Counted from the first letter of the stretch, positions 43,206 to 53,294 are shown. The stretch is DNA of 64,000 nt from Alterirhizorhabdus solaris (GCF_007785815.1 NZ_VNIM01000001.1:1-64000); one strand, 5' to 3'. A program made the numbers and translations. Notes: generated from the sequence alone by a model not told the origin.

Positions 43206-44215
43206 ACCGCTTCGATTATGCCCGTCCTGCCAGCGTTGCCGAAGCGGTGCAGGCAGGTGCAGGTGAGCAGGTCCGCTTCCTGGCGGGCGGCACGAACCTG
43301 ATCGACCTGATGAAGGAGAACGTCGATCGACCGACGACGGTGATCGACATCAACCGCCTGCCGCTGAACGCGATCGAGGAGCTGGACGGCGGCGGGCTGA
43401 GGTTGGGCGCGCTCGTGCCGAACGCCGAAACCGCTTGGGATGCGCGGGTCGAGCAACGCTATCCCTTGCTGTCCTCCGCGATCCTCGCCGGCGCCAGCCC
43501 CCAGTTGCGCAATGCCGCGACCAATGGCGGCAACCTCAACCAGCGCACGCGCTGCTATTACTTCTATGACGTCGCCACGCCCTGCAACAAGCGCGAGCCG
43601 GGTTCGGGCTGCGGTGCGATCGGTGGGGTCAATCGCATCCACGCAATCCTGGGCGCGAGCGACCAGTGCATCGCCACGCACCCGTCGGACATGTGCGTCG
43701 CGCTGGCGGTGCTCGACGCAACCGTCCAGGTGACCGGTCCGGAAGGCGACCGCGCGATCCCGATTGCCGATTATCATCGGCTACCCGGCGACGAGCCGTG
43801 GCGCGACAACACTCTGAAGCCAGGCGAATTGGTGACGGGCATCGACCTGCCGGCCGAGGATTTCACCCAGACCTACACCTACCTGAAGCTGCGCGATCGT
43901 CTGTCCTATGCCTTCGCGCTGGTGTCGATAGCCGTCGCGATGCGGGTCGAAGACGGCACGATCGCTGAAGCGCGGGTGGCGCTCGGCGGTGTCGCACACA
44001 AGCCATGGCGCAGCACGGAAGCCGAGAAGCTGCTGAAGGGCCAGCACCCGTCGCCGCAGGCGTTCGGCACCTTCGCCGACGCCCTCCTCGCCGGGGCGGT
44101 CGGTCAGGGCGAGAACGACTTCAAGATCCCGCTCGCGCGCAAGGGCATCGTCCGTGCGCTGAAGCAGGCCGCCGAGGCCACCCCGCAATCGCAGACCGAC
44201 AAGCGCGTCGCTTAA
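43202..44215 (+). CDS. paoB: FAD subunit of the molybdenum hydroxylase (PaoB/YagS-like)
   Basis: 337 residues from ATG 43202, coupled to the upstream gene. FAD-binding PCMH-type domain: VRFLAGGTNLIDLMKENV near 28-45, GASPQLRNAATNGGNLNQRTRC near 98-119. The segment RCYYFYDVATPCNKREPG followed by SGCGAI and a later cysteine (DQCIATHPSDMC) matches the extra [4Fe-4S] cluster insertion known in PaoB. The C-terminal CO-dehydrogenase flavoprotein domain follows (FALVSIAVAMRVEDGTIAEARVALGG). These features point to the PaoABC aldehyde-oxidase type rather than xanthine dehydrogenase. Confidence 0.92.
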   Translation: MNRFDYARPASVAEAVQAGAGEQVRFLAGGTNLIDLMKENVDRPTTVIDINRLPLNAIEELDGGGLRLGALVPNAETAWDARVEQRYPLLSSAILAGASPQLRNAATNGGNLNQRTRCYYFYDVATPCNKREPGSGCGAIGGVNRIHAILGASDQCIATHPSDMCVALAVLDATVQVTGPEGDRAIPIADYHRLPGDEPWRDNTLKPGELVTGIDLPAEDFTQTYTYLKLRDRLSYAFALVSIAVAMRVEDGTIAEARVALGGVAHKPWRSTEAEKLLKGQHPSPQAFGTFADALLAGAVGQGENDFKIPLARKGIVRALKQAAEATPQSQTDKRVA

Positions 44216-44227
44216 GGAACAGACATC

Positions 44228-46474
44228 ATGGCTACCGCAGCGAAAATCGGGATCGGAAGCGCGATCAACCGCGTCGACGGGGTTGAGAAAGTCACCGGCA
44301 CGGCGCGCTACGCCGCCGAGCATCCGGTGGAGAACCTGCTGTACGGCTACATCGTCGAGGCCGCGATCGCCAAGGGGCGGATCGTCAGTATCGACGAAGA
44401 GGCGGCGCGCGCCGTACCCGGCGTCGTCGAAGTCATCACGCACCTGAACCGGCCGCATGTTGCCTGGACCGACCACAGCTACCAAGACGAGCTGAAGATT
44501 CCGGGCTCGCCGTTCCGGCCACTCTACGATGACCGCATCCAGTTCAGCCAGCAGCCGATCGCGCTGGTCATGGCCGAGACGTTCGAGGCAGCGCGCTACG
44601 CTGCCAGCCTGGTCGAGGTCGCCTACGAGGCGGAGGCGCACAATACCGACTTCGAGGTTGCGGTCGGCGAGAAGTACGTGCCGAAGAAAAAGCGCAGCGG
44701 CTACATGGCGCCCAAGGACCGTGGGGACGCGGCGCAGGCGTTCGCGGACGCCCCGCTCAAGGTGTCTGGCGACTACCGGCTCCCGCCGGAGCACCACAAT
44801 CCGATGGAGATGTTCGGATCCACCGTCGAGTGGCACGACGACGGCAGCATCACCGTTCACGACAAGACCCAGGGGTCTCAGGTCGTGCAGGGCTACCTTG
44901 CCAGCGTCTTCGGCTTCTCCAAGAAGAAGGTGCGCGTCCTCAACCCATATGTCGGCGGCGCCTTCGGCTCGGGCCTCCGGCCGCAACATCAGGTGTTCCT
45001 GGCGGTGCTTGCCGCCAAGATGCTGGAACGCTCGGTGCGCGTCACGATGACGCGCAATCAGATGTTCAGCCACGCCTACCGCCCCCAGGCGATCCAGAGC
45101 ATCGCGCTGGGCGCGGAGACCACCGGCAAGCTCACCGCGATCCGCAACGAGGCGACCACCTCCACCTCGCGCTACGAGGACAATATGGAGAATGTCGTCA
45201 CCTGGGGATTGATGAACTACGACTGCCCGAACGCTGACGCTGAATATACTGTCGCGCAGGTCGATACCGCGACCTCGGCGGACATGCGCGCGCCGGGCGC
45301 GGCAACCGGCATGACGCTGTTCGAGATCGCGATCGATGAGATGGCCTATGAAGCCAAGGTCGATCCGCTCGAATTCCGCCTCATCAACTATTCGCCGATC
45401 GATGCGATGAATGGCACGCCGTACACCAGCAAGGCGCTACGCGAGGCATTTCAGGAGGGTGCCGAGGCATTTGGATGGAGCAAGCGCTCGGCCGAGGCGC
45501 GGTCGATGCGCGACGGCAAGGAGCTGGTCGGCTGGGGTTGCGCGACCGGCATGTGGGACGCGCAATTCTCGAAGACGTCCGCCAGCGCCAAGCTCACGGC
45601 CAACGGACACCTGGAAGTGGCTTGCGCGACGTCGGACATCGGCACCGGCAGCTACACGGTCATGACCCTGGTCGCCGCCGATACGCTCGGCCTGCCCCCT
45701 GAGCAGATCACCGCCAAGCTGGGCGACTCCGACCTGCCGACCGCCCCGGTCGAAGGCGGGTCGTGGGGCGCGGCGTCGTCCGGCGCGGCTGTGCAGCTGG
45801 CGTGCCAGGCGGTCGGCAAGAAGCTGTTGAAGGCAGCCGGCAAGATCGCCGGTGCACCGCTTGGCGAGGCGACAATAGACGACGTGCTGTTCGAGGATGG
45901 CTGTATCGTGTTGAAGGACGCGCCGACCGTCCGGGTGCCGTTCGGCGACGCGATGCGTGCCGCGGACCTGACGCAGATCGAGGAGGAGGAGACAGCGGCG
46001 CCCGGGTTCGGCGACATGTGGAAGGGTATGCACAAGTCAAAGAACACCCACAGCGCAATCTTCGCAGAGGTGAAGGTCGACGAGGAATTGGGCGTGATCC
46101 GCGTCACACGCATTGTCGACGCGGTCGCCGCTGGCCGCATCATCAACCCAAAAACCGCGCGCAGCCAAATCCTGGGCGGCGTAGTGATGGGCATGGGCAT
46201 GGCGCTCCACGAGGAGACCTTCCCCGACCACCGGCTAGGTCGCTGGATGAACCACAATTTCGGCGAATATCATGTGCCCGTGCACGCCGACATCCACGAT
46301 ATCCAAGTGATCTTCGTCGATGAACCCGACCCCGAAGTGACCCCGCTCGGAGTGAAAGGCCTAGGCGAGATCGGCATCGTCGGCACCGCTGCTGCGATCG
46401 CCAACGCGATCTATCACGCGACTGGTAAGCGGGTGCGGTCTTTGCCGATCACGATCGATAAAATCTTGGATTGA
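44228..46474 (+). CDS. paoC: Molybdopterin large subunit of an aldehyde oxidoreductase (PaoC/YagR-like)
   Basis: 748 residues. N-terminal a/b-hammerhead domain (AINRVDGVEKVTGTARYAAE), then the Mo-MPT binding regions: YVGGAFGSGLRPQHQVFLAV, DMRAPGAATGMTLFEIAIDEM and GGSWGAASSGAAVQLACQAV. The catalytic base glutamate is in KGLGEIGIVG at about residue 714. The enzyme should oxidise aldehydes or aromatic heterocycles with water-derived oxygen. No XdhC/PaoD-type cofactor insertion chaperone is encoded next to it in this window, so insertion must depend on a gene elsewhere. Confidence 0.94.
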   Translation: MATAAKIGIGSAINRVDGVEKVTGTARYAAEHPVENLLYGYIVEAAIAKGRIVSIDEEAARAVPGVVEVITHLNRPHVAWTDHSYQDELKIPGSPFRPLYDDRIQFSQQPIALVMAETFEAARYAASLVEVAYEAEAHNTDFEVAVGEKYVPKKKRSGYMAPKDRGDAAQAFADAPLKVSGDYRLPPEHHNPMEMFGSTVEWHDDGSITVHDKTQGSQVVQGYLASVFGFSKKKVRVLNPYVGGAFGSGLRPQHQVFLAVLAAKMLERSVRVTMTRNQMFSHAYRPQAIQSIALGAETTGKLTAIRNEATTSTSRYEDNMENVVTWGLMNYDCPNADAEYTVAQVDTATSADMRAPGAATGMTLFEIAIDEMAYEAKVDPLEFRLINYSPIDAMNGTPYTSKALREAFQEGAEAFGWSKRSAEARSMRDGKELVGWGCATGMWDAQFSKTSASAKLTANGHLEVACATSDIGTGSYTVMTLVAADTLGLPPEQITAKLGDSDLPTAPVEGGSWGAASSGAAVQLACQAVGKKLLKAAGKIAGAPLGEATIDDVLFEDGCIVLKDAPTVRVPFGDAMRAADLTQIEEEETAAPGFGDMWKGMHKSKNTHSAIFAEVKVDEELGVIRVTRIVDAVAAGRIINPKTARSQILGGVVMGMGMALHEETFPDHRLGRWMNHNFGEYHVPVHADIHDIQVIFVDEPDPEVTPLGVKGLGEIGIVGTAAAIANAIYHATGKRVRSLPITIDKILD

Positions 46475-46517
46475 TTAGCCAAAGTCGGCATCCGCCGTGT
46501 CGGGCGAACAGCCGGCT

Positions 46518-47165
46518 TCAGTCATTCTTCGGTTCTGAGCCTGGCTTGTAGGTGGGCTTTGCTGGCGGAACGATGTAGCTCAACGTCACGATCCCCGCGG
46601 CGATTAGTCCAGCACGCCAATTCCAGAATGCCAAGCCGAATGCCGCCCAATAGGCAGCGGCGGTCAGGCCATATTTGATGGTCAGGCGGCGAAGATAAGC
46701 CTCGGTCAGCCTCCGGTCGGGGAGGCATCTGGCGGTGGCGTATACCCACCGAAGAAACCACCAGGTCGCTGGTGTCGCTGCTATGCCCAGATACCATAGG
46801 GCGGCGGTTGAGCTCTGCGTATCTCCGGCGAAGTGTTCGACCAACGGACGCGCGGGAAATGGAGTGATACTGACGGCAGCCAGAAAGCCGATGCTCAGCA
46901 GATTGTAGCCGTGGTCGGTTTTCTCCAGCAGCTTGCCGCTGAAATGGCTGTGAATCCAATAGAGGCCGATGAGGATTACGCTCAAGCCGTAAGCGGCGTA
47001 TTCGGGTGCCAGCTTCAGATAGGCCGCTGCGAGGTCGCCCTCCTCAGGCTTCGGTGCGTGCAGTTCCACCACCGGAAGGGTGATCGCGATCGCAAGCACC
47101 GCGTCCATGAAAGCCTCGAGGCGATCCGATTTGCGTTCGCTTCCTTCGAGAGAGAATATCGCCAT
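46518..47165 (-). CDS. TMEM175-family (DUF1211) cation channel-like membrane protein
   Basis: 215 residues. The N terminus has the family signature in the first helix, SDRLEAFMDAVLAIAITL (RxxxFxDAVLAIAITL), which forms the pore in TMEM175 channels. Further helices lie at AYGLSVILIGLYWIHSHF, YNLLSIGFLAAVSITPFP, ALWYLGIAATPATWWFL and YGLTAAAYWAAFGLAF. Bacterial members are weakly potassium-selective tetramers. It starts 6 bp after the aldo/keto reductase stop and so probably shared its transcript, which matters because that upstream gene carries a premature stop. Confidence 0.85.
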   Translation of the reverse strand: MAIFSLEGSERKSDRLEAFMDAVLAIAITLPVVELHAPKPEEGDLAAAYLKLAPEYAAYGLSVILIGLYWIHSHFSGKLLEKTDHGYNLLSIGFLAAVSITPFPARPLVEHFAGDTQSSTAALWYLGIAATPATWWFLRWVYATARCLPDRRLTEAYLRRLTIKYGLTAAAYWAAFGLAFWNWRAGLIAAGIVTLSYIVPPAKPTYKPGSEPKND

Positions 47166-47171
47166 CTGACG

Positions 47172-48002
47172 CTAGAGCATTTCGAGCGGGCGGCGGTCGC
47201 GTGGCCGGGGAAATGCCGCGTCGAGTGTCGCAAGGTCGGCGTCGGAGAGGACGATATCTGCGGCCGCGCGGTTCTCCCGCACATGTGCGATCGAACTCGC
47301 CTTCGGGATGGCGATGAGGCCATCGTGCCGCAACGTCCAGGAGAGTGCCACTTGGGCAGAGGTTGCACCGACCTCGGCTGCGATCTTTTCGAGAGCGGGA
47401 TGGCTTGAGAGCCGTCCCTGCTCGACGGGACTATACGCCATCACTGGCACTTTATGATCGGTGAGCCACGGCAACAGGTCCAGCTCGGGGCCTCGACGGA
47501 CGAGATTGTAGAGGACCTGATCGGTCACGCAGCCATCCCCACCGGCAGCGACAAGCTCGTCCATATCGTCGGTATCGAGGTTGCTGACACCCCAATGCCG
47601 AATCTTTCCTGCCGATTTCAGCGCCTCCATTGCCTCCACGGTCTCGGCAAGCGGCACAGATCCCCGCCAGTGGAGCAGGTAGAGGTCGAGCCGATCGGTG
47701 CCGAGCCGCTTCAGGCTTGCCTCGCACGCACCGGCAAGGCGGGAGCGCGATGCGTTCTATGGATATGCCTTGCTGACGAGGAACAACTGGTCGCGGAGGT
47801 TGCCTAGTGCCTCACAAATCAGCGTTTCCGCCGCACCATCGCCGTACATTTCGGCGGTATCGATCAGCGTCATGCCCAAATCGACACCTGCGCGTAGTGC
47901 GGCAATCTCATCGGATCGCCGCTCGGCACGCTCGCCCATCTTCCAGGTGCCCTGACCCATCGAAGGAACGACGTCCCCGCCCGGTAGCGTCACGCATCTC
48001 AT
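47172..48002 (-). pseudogene. Aldo/keto reductase gene interrupted by one in-frame amber codon
   Basis: The frame runs 277 codons from ATG 48002 to 47172 and is a complete aldo/keto reductase apart from a TAG at 47757-47759. Before it: GTWKMGER, DTAEMYGDG (catalytic Asp and Tyr), LFLVSKAYP (catalytic Lys). Directly after it in the same frame: NASRSRLAGACEASLKRL, DLYLLHW (catalytic His), GKIRHWGVSNLD, QVLYNLVRRGPE, and the NADPH-binding end IAIPKASSIAHVRENRAA. No frame change occurs, so a single base change such as CAG to TAG explains it. As read, only an 81-residue stub is made. It could be a true nonsense mutation, suppressed in the host, or a sequencing error. Confidence 0.85.
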
Positions 48003-48153
48003 ATGCTTTCGCTCCCTTTAATATTCTCGGCTACTCGTTGAAGGTACGCCGATATGTCGGTCACCGCTACGTACAAACGTGGCATCATTTGAGGCGGTGT
48101 CACAACCGTCCGTGGCTGTTGAAAAACAGGCTGCTGGGATCTCGCCTGGACGA

Positions 48154-48774
48154 TCAAACCGCAGCCGGCCATCGATCGAGTGCCATTTCGGCGATGGAGA
48201 GAAGTTCGTTGATCGTAGCGCCGTCGCGCGCTTGAACGGACATGCCTTCCATGACCGTATTGATGAATTTGCCTAGGACGGCCGGATCAGTATCGGCCGC
48301 AAGCTCGCCCTGCGCGGCGCCCCGATGTAAACGCTCGATCAGGAGGGCCTCCGCCGCGATACGCTTGTCGCGCAGCAGGCATTCGATGGCGGCGGACGCC
48401 GGCGACACGGCTGCCGCTGCCGAATACATGAAGCAGCCGGCCGGCGTTCCAGGTTCCGAGAACGATGACGCCGCTCGTTCCAGCAGGCCTTTGACGGCTT
48501 CGAAGGTGGACAACGCCGGATCGTTGATGGGTTCATAGAGGTGGACGCTGAACGTCGCAGCGTAGCGCTCGATCACCGCCGCGAACAGCCCCGCCTTGTT
48601 GTCAAACGCCGCATAGAGACTGGCGGCGGCGACGCCAGTCTCTGCCACCAGATCGGCCATCGACGTCGCCTCGTAGCCGCGCTGCCAGAACAGCCGTACC
48701 GCCTTGTCGAGCGCAGCGTCAGTGTTGAACTCTCGAGGGCGGCCTGCGCCACGACGAGCTTTCGTGTCTGTCAT
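48154..48774 (-). CDS. TetR-family transcriptional regulator
   Basis: 206 residues. N-terminal helix-turn-helix about 14-62: NTDAALDKAVRLFWQRGYEATSMADLVAETGVAAASLYAAFDNKAGLF (read around TSMADLVAETGVAAASLYAAF). The C-terminal ligand-binding domain has PAGCFMYSAAAAVSP and resembles the AcrR/YcdC-type group. It is divergent from the dehydrogenase at 48871; the 96-bp spacer holds a perfect 12-bp palindrome, the likely operator. It therefore probably represses that dehydrogenase and itself, responding to an electrophile or quinone. Confidence 0.92.
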   Translation of the reverse strand: MTDTKARRGAGRPREFNTDAALDKAVRLFWQRGYEATSMADLVAETGVAAASLYAAFDNKAGLFAAVIERYAATFSVHLYEPINDPALSTFEAVKGLLERAASSFSEPGTPAGCFMYSAAAAVSPASAAIECLLRDKRIAAEALLIERLHRGAAQGELAADTDPAVLGKFINTVMEGMSVQARDGATINELLSIAEMALDRWPAAV

Positions 48775-48839
48775 GTCTGATGCCCGATATGGAATGATCG
48801 ATAAATAATAGCTTGAACCTCGTCGCTGACATCGATACA

Positions 48840-48851
48840 GAACGATCGTTC
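48840..48851. promoter_or_regulatory. Palindromic operator candidate for the TetR regulator
   Basis: GAACGATCGTTC is a perfect 12-bp palindrome in the 96-bp spacer between the divergent TetR and dehydrogenase genes, 19 bp before the dehydrogenase ATG. A weaker related stretch (AATGATCGATAAAT) lies near 48793-48806. Size and place fit a TetR-family operator. Confidence 0.6.
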
Positions 48852-48870
48852 AATAATCAAGGAATGGTCC

Positions 48871-49860
48871 ATGAGCCGCATCGTTCGGATCCACGAATAT
48901 GGCGACGCCAGCGTCCTCAAGATTGAAGATGTGGCAGTGCCCGCGCCCGCGGCCGACGAGGTGCAGATCGCTGTCAAGGCGATAGGCATAAACCGCGCCG
49001 AAGTGATGTTCCGCAACCATGCCTACCTTCAGGAAGCCGAGTTCCCGAGCCGCCTCGGCTACGAGGCTGCCGGTATTGTCGGCACGGTCGGCGCGGACGT
49101 GACCGGGTTTGCGGAAGGCGAAGCCGTCAGCCTCATCCCCCCGCTCGATATCGCGCGCTGGGGCACCTATGGCGAGGTCGCCAACGTGCCTGCCCGCCTC
49201 GTCGTCAAGCATCCGGCGGCGCTTTCGTTCGAGGAAGCGGCGGCCGTGTGGATGCAGTATGTCACCGCTTGGGGTGCGCTGGTGGAGCAGGCGAAGCTCG
49301 GCGAGGGCGATTTCGTCATCGTCACCGCTGCTTCCAGCAGCGTCGGTCTTGCTGCCTTCCAGATTGCGCGGATGGTCGGCGCGACGGTGATCGCGACGAC
49401 GCGTACCGGCACCAAGCGCCAAGCCCTGCTTGATGCCGGTGCACATCATGTCGTCGCGACCGGGGAAGAGGATCTGGTAGCAAAGGTGATGGAGATAACC
49501 GATGGTGCAGGTGCGCGCGTGGTGCTCGACCCGGTCGGAGGCCCGTCGTTCGAGCCGCTGACCGCGAGCATGGCGCGCGGCGGCATTCTGCTTGAATATG
49601 GCGCGCTCAGCGGCGAGCCGACGCCGTTCCCGTTGTTCTCCGTGCTGGGCAAGAGCCTCACGCTCAAGGGTTATCTCTACAGCGAGATCGTCTCGGACGA
49701 CGCCGCCCTCGATCGCGCCAAGGCGTTCATTGTGGCGGGACTGGAATCGGGCGCGCTCAAGCCGCGGATCGCGCGCACCTTCTCGCTCGACGCCATCCAA
49801 GACGCACACCGCTTCCTCGAATCGAATGACCAGATCGGCAAGGTCGTCGTTACGGTCTGA
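48871..49860 (+). CDS. Zinc-independent medium-chain dehydrogenase/quinone reductase-like protein
   Basis: 329 residues, ATG 48871 with AAGGA seven bases upstream. MDR fold: GroES-like N terminus (EVQIAVKAIGINRAEVMFRN, SRLGYEAAGIVGTVGADVTG) and a Rossmann domain (FVIVTAASSSVGLAAFQIARMVGATVIATTR). The cysteines that bind zinc in alcohol dehydrogenases are absent, which places it near NADPH:quinone oxidoreductase-like enzymes. It is controlled in all likelihood by the divergent TetR gene. Substrate unknown; probably a quinone, enone or other electrophile. Confidence 0.88.
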   Translation: MSRIVRIHEYGDASVLKIEDVAVPAPAADEVQIAVKAIGINRAEVMFRNHAYLQEAEFPSRLGYEAAGIVGTVGADVTGFAEGEAVSLIPPLDIARWGTYGEVANVPARLVVKHPAALSFEEAAAVWMQYVTAWGALVEQAKLGEGDFVIVTAASSSVGLAAFQIARMVGATVIATTRTGTKRQALLDAGAHHVVATGEEDLVAKVMEITDGAGARVVLDPVGGPSFEPLTASMARGGILLEYGALSGEPTPFPLFSVLGKSLTLKGYLYSEIVSDDAALDRAKAFIVAGLESGALKPRIARTFSLDAIQDAHRFLESNDQIGKVVVTV

Positions 49861-50092
49861 CCGGCAAACCTGGGGGAGCGAGCGATGGCTCCCCCTCCCG
49901 GACACAGGATCGGACCCTCAGCGCCCATGCCGTCGCTGTGGCGCAGTCTTGAAAGCATGACCGCTCCTCCTCCGCGTGCCAGACCTGTCTCAGGGTAACA
50001 TGGCGGCTATGCCTGCCCGATCAGAGGGGGCGCATTTTGAAAATGGCCGGGGAACCTCGCCTTATTATAGAAGCGCCAGTCTCTGGACAGGA

Positions 50093-50120
50093 TTGAAACT
50101 CCCCCCCTGTATAGTATGCT
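50093..50120 (+). promoter_or_regulatory. Promoter of frmR with an overlapping FrmR-type operator
   Basis: A -35-like TTGAAA (50093-50098) and a -10-like TATGCT (50115-50120) are 16 bases apart, 25 bases before the frmR ATG. The spacer holds a run of seven C followed by TGTATAGTAT. Read on the other strand this is ATACTATACAGGGGGGGAGT, an AT-flanked G-tract of the kind bound by RcnR/FrmR proteins. Autorepression by FrmR is the simple reading. Confidence 0.55.
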
Positions 50121-50144
50121 GAAGCGATTTCTTGAGAAAGCGCG

Positions 50145-50435
50145 ATGCCACATTCACCAGAGGACAAGAAGCGAGCCATCACACGCTTGCGGCGTATCAA
50201 GGGCCAGGCGGACGCTTTGGAACGCGCGATCGAAGCCGGGGCCGATTGCACTCCTCTGCTGCAGCAAATTGTCGCCATGCGAGGCGCGACAAATGGACTG
50301 ATGGCAGAAGTGATGGAGAGTCACCTTAGGGAAACATTCGGTGCCGGTGCAGTTCCGGCCGTCAAAAGCGAGAACGGCGATCACGATGACAAGGTGGAGG
50401 GCGTAATGAAGATTCTGCGTACATATCTTAAGTAA
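50145..50435 (+). CDS. frmR: FrmR, formaldehyde-responsive CsoR/RcnR-family repressor
   Basis: 96 residues, all-helical family pattern: DKKRAITRLRRIKGQADALERAIEAGADCTPLLQQIVAMRGATNGL (core RLRRIKGQ ... DCTPLLQQI). The single conserved cysteine in ADCTPLL and the N-terminal proline are the residues that formaldehyde crosslinks in FrmR; the lack of a metal-binding set beyond these favours FrmR over RcnR or CsoR. The protein should repress itself and the adhC gene 418 bp downstream, each preceded by a G-tract operator-like site. Confidence 0.9.
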   Translation: MPHSPEDKKRAITRLRRIKGQADALERAIEAGADCTPLLQQIVAMRGATNGLMAEVMESHLRETFGAGAVPAVKSENGDHDDKVEGVMKILRTYLK

Positions 50436-51963
<1,528 letters not shown>

Positions 51964-52214
51964 CCGGCCGATCCAAGCCGACCCAGAACGCTTTCGTTGA
52001 GAGCTTCAACGGCCGCCTGCGCGACGAATGCCTCAACGATACGCTGTTCACCTCGCTGGCTCACGCCAAGGCCGTGCTGGCTGCCTGGCGGCAGGACTAC
52101 AACACCGTCAGGTCGGCCTCACAACTCGGCGGGCGTACCCACACCCAGATCGCCGACCAACTTGGTCCGGCATGCCCCGGACCAAGTTGGTATGTCCTCA
52201 ACCACCAGCCATGA
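51964..52214 (+). mobile_element. C-terminal fragment of an IS3-family transposase (OrfB)
   Basis: An 83-codon open frame without a start: [20 protein letters not shown] and [21 protein letters not shown], the end of the DDE integrase domain of IS3-family OrfB, including the catalytic glutamate in [12 protein letters not shown]. The last part ([18 protein letters not shown]) is a family-variable tail. Everything upstream in the element is missing, the frame beginning exactly where adhC stops. It is a different element from the IS3 remnant at 60786-61247 because the sequences diverge after ECLN. Confidence 0.85.
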
Positions 52215-52296
52215 ACCATGTGGACTCTACGTCTGAGCGGTAACAACCGGGAGCACGTCATCAGCAGCAGCATCAAAAGCAGGATAAAACGCAAAA

Positions 52297-52328
52297 GACA
52301 GGCCATCCACTACAGCGGATGGCCTGTC
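52297..52328 (-). terminator. Rho-independent terminator (for the - strand ABM gene)
   Basis: Perfect 12-bp stem GACAGGCCATCC / GGATGGCCTGTC with an 8-base loop. Read on the - strand it is followed by TTTTGCGTTTT, a typical intrinsic terminator about 100 bases after the stop of the ABM monooxygenase gene. On the + strand it has only AAAAG before it and no T-run after it. Confidence 0.8.
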
Positions 52329-52429
52329 GTGGTCCTTCTGATTGAAGTCCAAAGCCGGCCCGTTCATCCCGAATGGCAGGCGTATCTCACCGTTCAGCCA
52401 AGCCCGACGAAACGGTGTCGAGCACTTTG

Positions 52430-52729
52430 CTATTTAGCTGCCAGTAGAGTGAACTTATGGATCTGCGGCGGTTCGGAGAACAGCTCATCGGCCTTGTCCA
52501 TGAGTGCGGCGGCAACCTTGCCGTCAAGATGCGCCTGCCGATCTTGCTCTGTGTCGAACGTATCGAAGATCGCGTACGCACCGGGGCCTTCCTGGATCGC
52601 ATACCAAGTCAGGGTACCGGGTTCGGCTTGAACGAGCGGTAGCGCCGAGGTCAAGAAATCCGCGACTTCGCTCTCCTTTCCGGGCTTGGCCTTCAGTGGC
52701 ACGTACAGCGCAAGTTTGGGCATGACCAA
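52430..52729 (-). CDS. ABM-family putative quinol monooxygenase
   Basis: 99 residues, a full ABM (antibiotic biosynthesis monooxygenase) ferredoxin-like domain: LALYVPLKAKPGKESEVADFL, EPGTLTWYAIQEGPGAYAIFDTFD, and a closing LFSEPPQIHKFTLLAAK. Proteins of this size form dimers and are often quinol monooxygenases (YgiN-like). It stands next to a broken cupin gene and ends at the strong terminator at 52297-52328. Function beyond the family is not known. Confidence 0.88.
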   Translation of the reverse strand: MVMPKLALYVPLKAKPGKESEVADFLTSALPLVQAEPGTLTWYAIQEGPGAYAIFDTFDTEQDRQAHLDGKVAAALMDKADELFSEPPQIHKFTLLAAK

Positions 52730-52780
52730 CTCCTCAAGATAAATGACTAGGTATTAGTTGTCTAAATAACGAACGAGAGG

Positions 52781-52795
52781 GTGCAAACGTTGCAC
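52781..52795. promoter_or_regulatory. Inverted repeat upstream of the ABM gene
   Basis: GTGCAA-ACG-TTGCAC, a 6-bp inverted repeat 52 bp upstream of the ABM start. It may be an operator; it could also be a chance feature near the junction that broke the cupin gene. Confidence 0.3.
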
Positions 52796-52799
52796 AGCG

Positions 52800-53294
52800 G
52801 GCACGCGCGAAGATCATGTCTCCCTTCGTGGCCTCAAATGGACCGTCTTGCGCCGAGTTCGGCCCCACGACGGTCCAGCGAACGCGACCCTGAAGGACGA
52901 AGTTCATCTCCCAAGCGTAGGGGTGACAATGCGGTTCGCGTATGCCGCCAGGCGCTAGGCGAGCGATGTAGCACGCCCCCTGCTGCCCCTTCAGGATTGG
53001 CCAATTGTGCTCGTGTCCGCCTTGCAGACCCCCGCCGTCAAATACATTGGCAGGCGCTTCGGCCAGATGAAACAGGTGCGGATGGTCAGCATCCACCCCG
53101 CCGGCCGGCTTGTTACCTGCAAGCTCTGGCGCTGCTCCCGGATCGCTCCAAGGGGGGCTGCCCACTGCAGGACCCTCGGACGGCGTTGATGGGGAAGGAG
53201 CGTCCTTGGCGCTATCATGTCCATGCGGACGCTGGCGGAAGCCAGCGTCAGTATCGGGTTGAGCCGCCCCATCGATAGGGTTCGCGTTCGGCAT
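52800..53294 (-). pseudogene. Truncated cupin (oxalate-decarboxylase-like) gene
   Basis: From ATG 53294 the frame encodes a Pro/Ala-rich leader, then a typical first cupin of oxalate-decarboxylase-like proteins: IARLAPGGIREPHCHPYAWEMNFVLQGRVRW, with the metal ligands in EPHCHPYAWE, and ending EATKGDMIFA. In intact relatives this continues PQGxxHxFEN and a second cupin; here it runs instead into RARCATFAPSRSLF and stops at 52734. The break is therefore at about 52800, close to the ABM promoter. A deletion fused the two regions. The protein lacks the last metal-binding histidine and half its length, so I read it as non-functional. Confidence 0.75.

Noticed and set aside
48107-48136. GGCTGTTGAAAAACAGG as an IS-end remnant
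   Set aside because: It resembles termini of some IS families but no transposase sequence lies beside it; a chance hairpin is equally likely.
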